Source of the DNA: Symbiodinium sp. CCMP2592
Taxonomy: Eukaryota; Sar; Dinophyceae; Suessiales; Symbiodiniaceae
Reading direction: 5' to 3'
Length of the DNA: 64,000 nt
Assembly: GCA_905221615.1 (NCBI GenBank)
Contig: CAJNDT010000147.1
Span: 1,002,391 to 1,066,390, forward strand
Shown here piece after piece: positions 1 to 10,089 of the stretch (the stretch's first letter is position 1; each line of letters begins with the position of its first letter). The notes below the pieces were generated by a model. It saw nothing but the letters and a program-made list of their open reading frames with translations. It did no database searches and was not told the origin of the DNA. The position numbers and the translations under genes are program-made.

Positions 1-235
1 TCCCAAAAGGCGCCCAAACTAGGGGAACAAACCGTCCAATGGTCATCAAAGGTGCGGGGGGTTGGAGGAGGGGGGGGGGGGGTAGGGCTAAAGGTGAACT
101 AAGGATATATGCATCTATCTGACAGAGGGCTGTTGAGGACTTTGACAGGAGAGTTGGATTTAGGTCTTCTGCATGATCTGGCCAGGGGTCTTGTGGACGT
201 CAGGAGCTGCACCACTGATTTGGGGTGTTATACAT

Positions 236-345
236 AAATAATATATATATATATATATACTATAAATATATATATATACATATATTTATGTAACTATATT
301 TATTTATATATATATATATATGTATTTATATGTATACGTCTATAT
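236..345. repeat. AT-rich microsatellite
   Basis: Alternating TA runs with interspersed ATTTATATA words. Simple sequence with no coding signal. The flanks on both sides (1-235 and 346-608) hold no gene that I recognise; there is a poly-G run at about 70-82. Confidence 0.9.
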
Positions 346-610
346 AGCGAGTCTTACAAGGGATTTCGGCTTTTCGGCTTTCTACATCCGGCAGGGGGCT
401 GTATGGGCACTGGGGTCTTAAGTTTCGGAAGGTCTCCTGTACTCAAGGGTGTTACGGCTTTTTTCTGGCCTCAGTGCACTTGCCAGTTCGCAGCAACTCC
501 GGGCAAATGGATGTCCTGCCGCAAATGTGGGACCGCGTGCTGAGGGCGGTGTGGGTTTAATAGGGGCTGAGGAACTAGTAAGACTGGTGTTTAGGGCTCC
601 TTGATAGGTA

Positions 611-719
611 CCCAGAGACTCCAATATCCCTTAATTAAGGAATATTCCTTAAATTATCGTAGGATCCCTAATATGATTTAAGGAATATTCCTTAATTGAA
701 GGGTATTGGAGTCTCTTGG
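611..719. mobile_element. Palindromic element, family A (MITE-like)
   Basis: 109 bp with long terminal inverted repeats starting CCCAGAGACTCCAATA and arms rich in CTTAATTAAGGAATATTCC around a short core containing GTAGGATCCCTAATATG. Flanked by TA on both sides (609-610 and 720-721), read as a 2-bp target duplication. There is no ORF across it. The second family A copy is at 5180-5331, and family B (38112, 57725) has the same inner arms with different outer ends. Confidence 0.8.
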
Positions 720-721
720 TA

Positions 722-1150
722 TAATGTGGGACCCTTCAAGAACGCTTCGGCGAAAAGTGCTGTCATCCTTCAACTCCACCACGTGGGCCGTGGCACTGCC
801 TAGCAGCCCTAGGCGTCCCGCGTATGAGAACCAACTGGAATCGTATTTCATGAATATGAACAGAATACTACGAGATGGGCATGCAGTACACTAGAGACTA
901 CAGGCAGCAATGTATATACCGCTTCAACCTACTTGTGAAGAAGACGAGAAAATAGACCTACACTGCCCAGAAGATCGCCGAACGCGCACGTCTCTCCGAG
1001 AAAAGGCACCACAAAATCCTGTCCCAAGTATTCTGGCCGCAATATTGTACCGAGTGGTTGGGACAGACCCCACTGCTTGCATAGCAGAGCCCTTGGCGCC
1101 ACAAGACGAGTAAGCTGGAAAGGACATGTTGTGCTCAGGATTCCAAAGAC
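722..1150. other. No gene recognised
   Basis: Mixed-composition sequence. The open frames here are under 70 codons, overlap on both strands and have no recognisable motif. I see no repeat or RNA gene. Confidence 0.5.
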
Positions 1151-1151
1151 C

Positions 1152-1245
1152 TAACCCTAAGGGTCCAAAGGACCCAATACAGTAACAAGGTACTTGGGTT
1201 TGGCATAGTAGTTATGGAGGTTACTATTTTGGACCCTTAGGGTAA
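1152..1245. repeat. Inverted-repeat element, family U
   Basis: Arms AACCCTAAGGGTCCAAA and TTTGGACCCTTAGGGT lie at the two ends, with a central AT-containing loop. The size and style match the other palindromic elements. No clear target duplication, so mobility is inferred by analogy only. Confidence 0.6.
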
Positions 1246-1259
1246 GCTTTAAACGGCAA

Positions 1260-1860
1260 GCCGAAGCTTGAATCCCGAACCCCTCAAACCCGAGTTGCTA
1301 CACCCTGAACCCGATTGCCTTGGCCCCTAAAACCCTAAGCCCTGAATCCTAAGTTTAAAAATCTAGGGTTTAGGGTTTAGGGTTTAGGATCCAAGTACCT
1401 AACCATACACTCTCCCAGTTACTAACCTACAAACTACTTTCCTAAATCCAAGTACCAAATTATCAGGTCCTTGTTAGAGCCCCTATAAAGCCTGATACAA
1501 TCGGTCCTACATCCTCTACCTAAACCAGATCCCAAGCCTAAGCTGCCTGAAACCCAAAACCCTGAATCCTACGTCCCCAACCCTAAACCCAAAACCCAAA
1601 AACCCTGAACCCTAAGTCCCCAACCCTAAACCCAAAAACCCAAAAACCCTGAATCCTAAGTCCTCAACCCTGAACCCAAAAACCCTGAATCCTAAGTCCC
1701 CAACCCAACCCTTAGCTGCAAACTCTCCCGCTACAAGGTCCTTGTAAAATCTGGTGCGCTTCTTAGCTCCTTTCCAGGGAACATCAACGGGCCCACAGGC
1801 TAGGCCGGGTTTAAGGCTTTTTTCCGGGGGTTTAGGGTTTACGGCTTTAGGAACACTTTA
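1260..1860. repeat. Degenerate telomere-like tract with strand switch
   Basis: CCCTAAA/CCCTGAA-type words run to about 1352, then TTTAGGG words (1357-1388), then CCCTAAA words again. At 1560-1715 a 36-44 bp tandem unit recurs about four times, each beginning CCCTGAAYCCTA and containing GTCCCCAACCC. A diverged copy of 1390-1490 recurs at 20520-20625. No gene. Confidence 0.75.
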
Positions 1861-1945
1861 GGATCTCGGTTTTAGGGATGAAGGCTTGGGATTCGGGCCG
1901 TTCAGATTACAAGGGTCCAAGGATCTACCTATAGGCTCCGATGTA

Positions 1946-2046
1946 GGGCTTTCCGAAAATAGGGTACCCTCATATGGTACTCTAAATAGTAGGATTCCTA
2001 TTATAAGGCCAGCCAAAAAAGGTACCCCGAATTTTCGGAAACTCCC
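1946..2046. mobile_element. Palindromic element, family C
   Basis: 101 bp. Left arm GGGCTTTCCGAAAATAGGGT, right arm with TTTTCGGAAACTCCC, core with AAATAGTAGGATTCC and TTATAAGG. Flanked by ATGTA at 1941-1945 and 2047-2051, a perfect 5-bp target duplication. Family C is the most abundant family in the window. Confidence 0.85.
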
Positions 2047-2332
2047 ATGTAGTTGCTCTGGTTGTGTGTCAATGTTTACGGTTCGGATCCCGTGGTAACA
2101 ACAGAAGGTAAACCAAAAAACAGGCACTGCAATCAAGACTTCATAGGTGGACCCCAACAGAAACGAAAGCCAACCCGCGACAAACAATACGAGCACCCCA
2201 AACTTGCAGAACTAGAATCCTCATAGAACCATCATAGAACCCTTGTAGAGCCATTGCAGAAACCTTCGAGAACCCGAACAGGGCGGAATGGGGAGGGGCC
2301 ACGAGACAGGCAGTTTAAACGCCATCTAGGGT

Positions 2333-2415
2333 GTACCTGGACCCTAAGGGTTACCTTTTTAGGGTCCCCTAATATGATTTCTTTATCCCTAAAAAAGTAG
2401 GTTATCTGGGGTTAA
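2333..2415. repeat. Weak inverted repeat with palindromic-element core words
   Basis: TAAGGGTTACCTTTTTAGGG is followed by CCCTAATATGATT and then CCCTAAAAAAGTAGGTTATC, forming imperfect arms. It contains the CCCTAATATGATT word shared with family A cores. Probably a decayed element. Confidence 0.5.
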
Positions 2416-2745
2416 GGTAGGGCTTATAGAGTTGAGGCTTTAGGGCTTATAGACGAGTTGAGAGCCCAAATAGCATTCTCAACACCGTTAGACCATTCAA
2501 GATGCTGTTTGGACTTCGATGGCATACACACCCAGTGACTCCCAAATTCGACCTCAACTCATGGTAAGGACACCTCACATTGAATGTCTGGGAAGCAAGA
2601 TTCTCGGTGGTTACCTGCAACTGAACCCCTGTTTCGCTTCCCGAGCCTCCTTTCCATGCGCAAAAGTGCACAGCCGGCCATGGCCTGTGGTCGCAAGGAG
2701 ATGTCGGCTTTTTATGCTGTTTGAAGGGGATGATGATAGAAACAT

Positions 2746-2747
2746 CT

Positions 2748-2805
<58 letters not shown>

Positions 2806-2835
2806 GCGCATATAGATGTATTTACATATATATGC

Positions 2836-2883
<48 letters not shown>

Positions 2884-2945
2884 CTATGCATACAGATGTA
2901 TATATATATATATATATGTATATGTATATGCACACACATATGTGC
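2746..2945. repeat. (TA)n / (CATA)n microsatellite cluster
   Basis: A long TA run at 2752-2796, followed by interrupted TATA, CATA and GTATA runs. The Tyr/Ile-rich translations through it are artefacts of simple sequence. Lines 3100-3240 beyond it are TTTAGGG-like filler. Confidence 0.9.
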
Positions 2946-3512
2946 ATTTGCTTAGAGCTGGCAAGCAATTCACACAGATGGCTAAAATTTAAACGATGCC
3001 TCATGGCTTCTACAGGGCTTTCTAAGGCAGCAGTGCAATCATGTAGAGAGATACTTTTCCTCAATTAGGATGACAAGACGGATCCTACAGCAGGCGTCGA
3101 ATTTGGGGTTTAGGGCTTCGGCCTAAAGGTTTAGGAGTTTCGGTTTAAGGTTTGAGGGTGGGCTTTAGGCTTTAGGGTTTAGAGTATAAGGTTTGGGAGG
3201 TTTTCTTCTTTAGGGTTTAGGGTTTAATATTTTGGGGGTGCTCATTACCTTCCCCAAGGACCCAACAAGGTCAATGGGTTCCACTGCCGGAAAAGCACTA
3301 AATTCCAAGTGCCAAAAAAGTGCAAAGCTTGCATAGCGGAGAACTGAATAACGGCATAGAATGGCTTGGAGCACAGGTCCTTAGAGCTTTGATTTCGGCG
3401 CAGGGACGTTTAGGGTGTACTGGAATGCTTGCAAAACCAGATCTAGCGCGTCGACAGAGCTTCTATATTAGCGATTAGCCACAGGCCTTGATTGCAACAC
3501 AAGATCAAAGCC

Positions 3513-3630
3513 AAAAGGAGGGACCCTGAATGGGGACCCTTACCCTATAATGGGCTATAAAATGGGTATAAAATAGCTATATTAAGGGTATATACCTATA
3601 GGGGTCCTTATTAGGGTCCCTCCTTTTACC
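3513..3630. mobile_element. Palindromic element, family V
   Basis: Arms AAAAGGAGGGACCC and GGGTCCCTCCTTTT bound a 118-bp interval with AT-rich TATAAAATGGG/AAAATAGC-type core. Single copy here; no clear target duplication. Confidence 0.7.
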
Positions 3631-4920
3631 CTTGGAATGACGAACTGCACAAAGGGGACGATCAGATGCTCGAGAGTCTCGTGGTTCGGCAAAGGCCGCA
3701 GCACGAAAGACACGAAAGCATCTACCATGATCCCTTCTCTGGCAGCTTCTCCGGCACAAGTGCTGTGAGCTGTCTGCAGGCATTGGCACCGTATTCGGGC
3801 CCCTTCCCTTCTCATTCGTCATGGGCTCGGGACCCTTAATGATTAGAATATGGTTTTGGGGTATAGAATACAGGCAATTATTGAGGCGCCTGTAGTAATC
3901 TATACAGTGCATGGTTGCCTTGTGGTTTGGATCCATGCCCAGAGCAGACGGAGCCCAGAAGCCTTAACTCAGCGTCGTACGTGTTATGCCCTGAACCCCT
4001 AAAACTACCAATCTCAAGACTCTGAACCCAACATCCCTTAACCCTAAGCCTTAAGCAAACTCCTTGGTTTAAGAACACTTGAGAAGGCCCACCCGAACCT
4101 ATGCATTGCATATATACATGCAAGCCCACTGCCCCAGCATTCATATCATAATAGGGCAGTTGAAAAGGGTGTTTTTGCGGCAATCCATGCAACTGAGCGA
4201 TCCATGCAAGTGAGCGAGACCACAAGAACACTCTCTGGCATGCACAAGCTAGAAATCTAACAAACTTGCAACAATAAGGAAAGCTGTGTTCGACATTTGG
4301 TATCCTGGAGCCCAACACCCCAGAGCCGAAACACCCTAAACCACCTAAACTCCAAACCCCCAACCCCCACCTAGACCCCCGAACTACGCTCTAACATACC
4401 TTACATACCCACTCTTAGGGACCATAGGGGGGTCTATTAAAGGGGGGCCGAACCCCTCAGTCGAAACGCTACACCCCATTATGCGGCTCAAGCCTTAAAC
4501 CCTCTGAGGATCCCAACGGCATCCCGTCTTGCTGCTGAAAAAGCTGCAGAGCCTCGTCCGACGTCTTCCACGTTGGGGCTTTAGGCGGATGCTTAACCGT
4601 CTGACTTGTAGTTCCTGTTTGGGTCACCTTCGAGGAACCTACATCAAAGATCGGTTTAACCAGACAGGAGCTACGATAGAGACTTTAGGTGCGTTTGCTA
4701 CAGAGCTTAAGACTCAACATTACAGTGGAAGGACTGCTTTGGGCTGATGTACTAAATGTAGGGTCTACGCACTAAACAGGTCATTGGGTTCGTCGTGTTT
4801 GCCTTGTAATGCATTGTGGATGGAGTTGTTTAAGGTTTGGCCGTTGGGTATGGGAAAGCACCCAACGACTGAGAGAAGATAGGAGTGCAATACGATCAAC
4901 AGGTGATGAAACGCTGTAAT
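3631..4920. other. No gene recognised
   Basis: Unique-looking sequence with CCCTAAA-like words around 3985-4060 and 4315-4380. The longest open frame (minus strand, about 3878-4363, 161 codons) has no recognisable domain and crosses telomere-like filler, so I do not call it. The words CCTTAATGATTAGAATA at about 3833-3850 recur at 43651-43667. Confidence 0.5.
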
Positions 4921-5006
4921 TAGGCCCCAAAGTAATTCCTTTTTGGGATTACCTTATAGAATTCTATATATGAACCCCCAAAAGGAACTACTTTGGGGCC
5001 TATGGG
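4921..5006. mobile_element. Palindromic element, family E (left tip lost)
   Basis: Arms GGCCCCAAAGTAATTCC and GGAACTACTTTGGGGCC around TTATAGAATTCTATATATG. The left terminus lacks the usual CCCAGA tip; the right terminus ends GGG followed by TA. Confidence 0.8.
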
Positions 5007-5179
5007 TAAGTATCAAGCCCTAAGACCATCTAAGACCCTAAACCCCTAGAGCCTAATACCCTAAACCCTAAACCCCTAGACCCTTACGTCAAAGCTCCGA
5101 AGGGTAGCCGGGGCCTCGTCTTCCACAGCGGGTTCATCGCCTGCAGAGAAGCGCGAGACGTGTTCCGAGCCAGGTGCTT

Positions 5180-5331
5180 CCCAGAGACTCCAAAACCACT
5201 TAATTAAGGAATATATCTTAAATTATAGTAGGATCTTTAATTTGATTTGAGGAATATACCTTAAATTATAGTAGGATCCCTAATATGATTTAAGGAATAT
5301 TCCTTAATTAAGGGATATTGGAGTCTCTGGG
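5180..5331. mobile_element. Palindromic element, family A, with internal duplication
   Basis: 152 bp, with termini CCCAGAGACTCC and GGAGTCTCTGGG flanked by TT/TT (5178-5179, 5332-5333). Compared with the 109-bp copy at 611 it has about 43 extra bp, because the block holding TTAAATTATAGTAGGATC is present twice in tandem inside the core. Confidence 0.85.
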
Positions 5332-5358
5332 TTGTGATGTAAGGTTTGGGGTTTAGGT

Positions 5359-5488
5359 TGGGTACTGCCCCCCCATACAATAACAGTCTATAACAATTAA
5401 TAAGGCTACTATAAAGGTCCTAATCTATCTATAAACCCTAAACCCTAAACCCTAAACCCTAAACCCTATACCGGGGCAGTACCCCCAA
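5359..5488. mobile_element. Inverted-repeat element enclosing a (CCCTAAA) tract
   Basis: Arms GGGTACTGCCCCC and GGGGCAGTACCCCC at the ends; the interior holds AATAACAGTCTATAAC and, at about 5434-5468, five uninterrupted CCCTAAA units. Relics with the same arm plus TACAGTAACAGTCTGTAA occur at 44015-44053, so the terminal sequence is repeated elsewhere. No target duplication is visible. Confidence 0.7.
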
Positions 5489-6029
5489 GGTTTAGGGTTC
5501 CCTTAGCGGTGCAGCGCTCTTAGGGTGTAGGGTATCGGTTTAGGGCTTAAGGCAATGGCCTGCCTGCAGAAAGGGAGTTTGATTATCGACCAGGGATCTA
5601 CATCCGATTTATTCACCTGGATGCTCTTGAAGCTGTCCCGTATTCCGGTATTCGGCATTCTGGCGTCTTCTGTGGAAAATGTGGCAAATATGCTGCGCAA
5701 TGGAAGCATGACGATCACATGGCAAGTTTGCATACACAAACCATTCGGGTCCAAGTACTACACCGACTAAGCAGATACGCTCCAGTATCTCTCCCAGATA
5801 CTACCCTAAACATTAAACCCTAAACCGACTAGCCTACAAAGCAGCACACCACTACAAACCCAAGTACCTAAAGATTCGGTCGCTGGGATCCTTAGGGAAC
5901 GATGCGCCATGCACGTTAGAAGGAGAGAGCCAGGCGGCACAGAAAGTTGGATTCAGGGTTTAGGGCTTCCGGTTTAGTGTTTTAGGAACGGTTAGTGTTT
6001 AGGGCTTCGGGTTCAGGGTTGCTGGGATA

Positions 6030-6159
6030 CTTGGAGGATCATGGGGCTTAGTAAGCGAGGTTACAAGTACCCTAATTACTTGTGGCGATATTATATGTAA
6101 GAAATATGAGTATAGCTTACTTAAACCACCTGCTTACCAAGCCCCCCTGATCCTGTAAG
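6030..6159. mobile_element. Palindromic element, family D (variant)
   Basis: Begins CTTGGAGGATCATGGGG and ends CCCCCCTGATCCTGTAAG, with TA on both sides (6028-6029, 6160-6161). The interior carries CTTAGTAAGCGAGG and its approximate complement CCACCTGCTTACC. More diverged than the other D copies. Confidence 0.7.
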
Positions 6160-6487
6160 TACTGTTGAGCATGACTTACACCACAAGGGGCAGTCATGTA
6201 CTCACGGAGCCTTATCACTTATGTAAGGTGCTGCAGTTTAGGCAGTGGAGATGGCGAGGCAGGTCTACAGAATAAAGATTGCATCGCAGTTCTTGGTTCG
6301 CGGACATGGACAACACAGAAGCTGCTCCTGATGCTGCTTCTTTCTCCAAGACGTGGCATTGGGCAGTTTGGTGGGCGGTATAAGCTGGGGGGTGGTGTGC
6401 CCCACTGCTCTGCCAAACGCTACCTAACTATCGATCTGTCTGTCTATCTGTCCGTCTATCTACCTACATTTGTATGATAAAGAAGAA

Positions 6488-6572
6488 ATAATATATATAT
6501 ATATATATATACATACATACATACATATATATATATATATACATACATATATATATATATATACATACCTAT
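6488..6572. repeat. (TA)n / (CATA)n microsatellite
   Basis: TA and ACATACATA runs, preceded at 6430-6465 by TCTG/TCTA tetranucleotides. Non-coding simple sequence. Confidence 0.9.
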
Positions 6573-6854
6573 AGAATGTACATCATATGTACACGTATGT
6601 AGACACAGAAAGACTTACCGGGCATGATACCCTACAGCCTGGAACACCGGCCTGGCCTGTGGCGGAGCCACCTGAGCAAGCAGCCATGAGCAAGCGAGCC
6701 AGGGTTTCGTGCTGATCCAGGGAGCACATACGGTTGATGACATCTTTGTTGCTTGGACTCCTTTTTCCTAGGGGCTGCGAGTCGCTGCTCTAGAAAGGCC
6801 TGAAGGTGATGATAGCGTTTATGGTTTAGGGTTTCGGCATAAACCTATAGCTAC

Positions 6855-6904
6855 TACGATTGATGATATCCTTAAGGTAATGCAGGATTTACATCATCAA
6901 CCGT
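6855..6904. mobile_element. Family F element, internally deleted (50 bp)
   Basis: TACGATTGATGATATCC joins directly to CTTAAGGTAATGCAGGATT and CATCATCAACCGT. The two family F arms are present but most of the core seen in full 107-bp copies is missing. Confidence 0.7.
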
Positions 6905-7165
6905 GGCCCTCGCACCGAAAATAGTCTAAGGGTTGTTCAATAACTGGTATCGGGCATGTGGGATGACAAACGCTTTAGAGTTTCGAGTTTTAGGGTTGAG
7001 GGTACTTTGTTGTAGGGCAGGTGCTTTCCGAAAGGCACCTCGTTCATGGCGACGTGTTGCTGTTAGGACCCCCCCAGCCCAAAACACCGCTCCGAAAGCC
7101 GAAAGTAACGCTTTAACGCTTCGGGGCAGATCTAGAGCAGCTCCGGTCGCTACCCTTACCAGAAC

Positions 7166-7499
7166 TGTTGAAAACGCTCCAGCATGTCAGTGATCAGCAC
7201 TTGTAGTTTGCAGTTGTGGCTAGCTTTCAGGGCCCTTGTATAGCTGCTAGGTACCTGTAGTCTGCAAGTGTTTGTGCGCTGTTATGCTTCGGCTCGTAGG
7301 GCAAGGCTACGAAAGGTAAGCCTCTTGAGCCATGGGTACTGTAACCAACAACTTGTAAAGCTGTACAGGTCGTTTGTTGGTTTGTCGGTTCTCTTGTTGC
7401 TTCGTTGAGATCGTGAGTCGCCTCTGCGCCCAGCCATAGAAAACATTCTGCGTGAGCTTCGCTGCAGGGTATGGCCACCCAGGGTGAACACCTTCAACA
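7166..7499 (+). repeat. 5' LTR
   Basis: 334 bp, TGTTGAA...TTCAACA. It contains the ATG used by the Gag-like ORF (7471), so the frame opens in the U5 end of the LTR. The sequence just downstream (GGTGATGAGCCCAACG) sits where a tRNA primer-binding site is expected, but it does not start with TGG and I cannot assign a tRNA. Confidence 0.93.
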
Positions 7500-9105
7500 G
7501 GTGATGAGCCCAACGCCTGGGCCAGAAGCAACCGGAGCGGTGGCTTCTCCGGCCTCTCTGCCTGGAGTGCGGGGAGGCGGGGATGCACCGCAGACTACAG
7601 TGAATGGTACAACCGCCGGAGTTGGAGTGCCATCGCCCTCTGGGCTTGCGCAGCCTATTGGGGATGGAATCCAGCAAACTATGATGGATGCGTCGTCGGG
7701 GCCATCGACTTCCACAGCTGGTCCAGTGCCATCCCCTCAGCTGCCACAAGAAACTGTTGGAACAGCCGGCCGACCGAGAGTTTCAGCAGTCGGTAGGACA
7801 GGAGGCGATGGAACACTAGGCCAGGTTGGAGGCTTGGGTACAGCTGGCGTTACGTATGAAGCAGTATCTACCGCGGAGGTCGCTGATGCGAGTGGGGTGC
7901 ATGGAGATGCAACTGCAGTGACTCAGGGTTTCAGTGTGGCCACCGAAAGTGGAATGGCTAGCGCTCAGATCAATGTTGCCGCAGGCGTCTCAGGGTACAA
8001 CCCATCTGCAGCGAATCCTGGAAGTAGTGCTGAGGGCTTTGAAACGCCCAGATCAACGGCGTACGGGGCGTCAGCGGTCATGCAGACTGGGGCTCAGGCT
8101 TTTGCTAGTCAGTTGCTAGGAAGAGTGCAGTCTCTGTTTGGTGGCGCGGCGAACGTACAGCCACTGCCGCAAGGGTGGGCTCCCAGTCCACTGACTTCTC
8201 CTCCAAGGCCGTCGCGACCACTACAGCCCCTCGAGAGAGGAGGCCGCGTCCTGCAAGATGAGTGTCAAGTGCCGATGCCGTTGTTCACTGGTGCCAACGC
8301 GCAGCAGCTTGCTGCCATGGAGCAAAGGGCTCCCTTGCTCTACGGGTCTCCAGACAGGCATCCCCACACCGAGTCCTCATCTATTCCGCATGATGCGATT
8401 CAGGCAGAAGTGGCGCCACAGCTTGAAGGGTTGAAGCAGCGCTTGCGAAAGGAACAGGAGAAAACCGGTCGTGCTGAGGCTGAAGTCTGGAGGATTCAGT
8501 CTCAGCAGGCTGGTGGATATGAGGCGCCGGCGTTGCAGCAGGTGGGTGCTGAGGAGGTGAGTTTTAGTAGGTTTGGTGATAGTGGGCTTGGTTCGCGCAC
8601 TGCTACAACGTCCGGGGATGCACTGACCCCTGTCCCTTCCTCAACTCCTCCTCCTCCTCCTCCTCCTCCTGCCGCTGAGCCTCAGGGTTTAACTGGTTTG
8701 TTGTTAGGGTTGTTAGGTGCCGGTACTCGGTCCTCTAGCTCTGGACACCAGAGTAGCTCGAATGAGGAGGAGCAGGACAAGCTGCAGTTTGCAGCTGGCA
8801 CTGGCAGGAGATTACAGCCGGGAGCAATCCCAGGCCGTCAAGACTTACTGCAAGCGTTGGCGACTGTGTTTCAGGCTGCGCTTCAGGTCGTGCAGGCAAC
8901 ACAGCACGCTTCGCACGCTTCAGGTCCTCAAGCTTCTCATCATTCCCTCCAGCTTTCAACCCAGGAGGAGCAGCCATCATCGCAGCTTCAACTCGCACTG
9001 CCAAGTGCCCCAACGCAAGACTCAACAACTGTTTCGCCCCAGGTTCTTCAAGGCATTTGTCAGGCAGTTGCCGCGCTGCCAACCAATCAGTTGTTTGATG
9101 CATGA
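7471..9105 (+). CDS. Gag-like protein of the LTR retrotransposon
   Basis: 544 codons, by far the longest frame in the window and the only one I call with confidence. It probably builds the retroelement's particle. Composition is rich in Ala, Gly, Gln, Ser and Pro. Visible parts: a disordered Gly/Thr/Ala-rich region (about 1-260); a hydrophobic segment with the words PLFTG and RAPLLYG (about 267-290); a charged, probably coiled-coil stretch with KQRLRKEQEK (about 315-345); a polyproline run (about 390-400) followed by GLTGLLLGLLG; and a Gln/Ser/His-rich C-terminus. There are only two Cys, so no CCHC zinc knuckle. The first ATG lies inside the 5' LTR; an alternative Met at codon 12 (7504) lies just beyond it. 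Family assignment rests on position between LTRs and a remembered resemblance to dinoflagellate Copia Gag proteins, not on a search. Confidence 0.75.
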   Translation: MATQGEHLQQVMSPTPGPEATGAVASPASLPGVRGGGDAPQTTVNGTTAGVGVPSPSGLAQPIGDGIQQTMMDASSGPSTSTAGPVPSPQLPQETVGTAGRPRVSAVGRTGGDGTLGQVGGLGTAGVTYEAVSTAEVADASGVHGDATAVTQGFSVATESGMASAQINVAAGVSGYNPSAANPGSSAEGFETPRSTAYGASAVMQTGAQAFASQLLGRVQSLFGGAANVQPLPQGWAPSPLTSPPRPSRPLQPLERGGRVLQDECQVPMPLFTGANAQQLAAMEQRAPLLYGSPDRHPHTESSSIPHDAIQAEVAPQLEGLKQRLRKEQEKTGRAEAEVWRIQSQQAGGYEAPALQQVGAEEVSFSRFGDSGLGSRTATTSGDALTPVPSSTPPPPPPPPAAEPQGLTGLLLGLLGAGTRSSSSGHQSSSNEEEQDKLQFAAGTGRRLQPGAIPGRQDLLQALATVFQAALQVVQATQHASHASGPQASHHSLQLSTQEEQPSSQLQLALPSAPTQDSTTVSPQVLQGICQAVAALPTNQLFDA

Positions 9106-9755
9106 GGTCCGCGCTCAAATGATGGTGCAGTTTAGAGGGAGTGCAGCCACCCTAAGGGTAGGCCGTGTTGAAGCCTTTTGCTTCAGCCACGCTGTTTTGA
9201 AAAGCAGGTAGTGCTGCTCAAGCCAAAGAGAGCATATGTGCACTTGGCCCTGTGTTAATTCAGAGGTACAAGCCCAGGAGGAGCTGTCGTGATGAGCCAA
9301 CTCCTTGCAGCAGCGAAAGCCGGTCCCCTGTCAGACCTTAACTGGTTTGGGTGACCCGAATTAATAGGTACTCGTAGTCCCGAACCTGTGTGCAGAAGGC
9401 CTGTAGCACTCGCTTGTGTGCTGGGGGTAAACCAGCCAGGCCACTCGAAACCCTAATTTGTACCCTACGTGCACTTCTATGTACAGTCTTGGATATCCTC
9501 GAGAAAGTTTTGTTTATTACTTATGCAAAACGGCAAACTGGACTGATCACCCAGCTAGCCTCTAGATCAGACTTGTTGGGTGTTTAAGGCGTAATACACC
9601 CTTAACCACCCGCAACTTGTGCCGCGTCTGCAGAGACCGCCACCGCACAGGTCTCTAAACACGCTGAGGTGCCAGAAGGTTCGAGGTCAGGCGAAGATGA
9701 CATGCTGTAAATACGCAGCTTGTGGCGTCGCCCTGACGAGCGAGCCAAGGAGGAG
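9106..9755 (+). other. 3' non-coding interior of the retrotransposon
   Basis: Lies between the Gag-like stop and the 3' LTR. Only short overlapping frames with no motif. Ends in the purine run AAGGAGGAG that touches the LTR, the expected plus-strand primer site. The pol region of an autonomous element would lie here, so this looks like a deletion derivative. Confidence 0.75.
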
Positions 9756-10089
9756 TGTTGAAAACGCTCCAGCATGTCAGTGATCAGCACTTGTAGTTTG
9801 CAGTTGTGGCTAGCTTTCAGGGCCCTTGTATAGCTGCTAGGTACCTGTAGTCTGCAAGTGTTTGTGCGCTGTTATGCTTCGGCTCGTAGGGGAAGGCTAC
9901 GAAAGGTAAGCCTCTTGAGCCATGTGTACTGTAACCAACAACTTGTAAAGCTGTACAGGTCGTTTGTTGGTTTGTCGGTTCTCTTGTTGCTTCGTTGAGA
10001 TCGTGAGTCGCCTCTGCGCCCAGCCATAGAAAACATTCTGCGTGAGCTTCGCTGCAGGGTATGGCCACCCAGGGTGAACACCTTCAACA
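9756..10089 (+). repeat. 3' LTR
   Basis: 334 bp, matching 7166-7499 except for two substitutions I can see (GGAAGG for GCAAGG at about 9892, and CATGTG for CATGGG at about 9925). Ends TTCAACA followed by the target duplication AGAAC. Confidence 0.93.

Noticed and set aside
3878-4363. 161-codon minus-strand frame
   Set aside because: Crosses CCCTAAA-type filler at both ends, no recognisable domain, no supporting context.
7500-7520. Primer-binding site after the 5' LTR
   Set aside because: The expected position does not begin with TGG and I cannot match it confidently to a tRNA 3' end.
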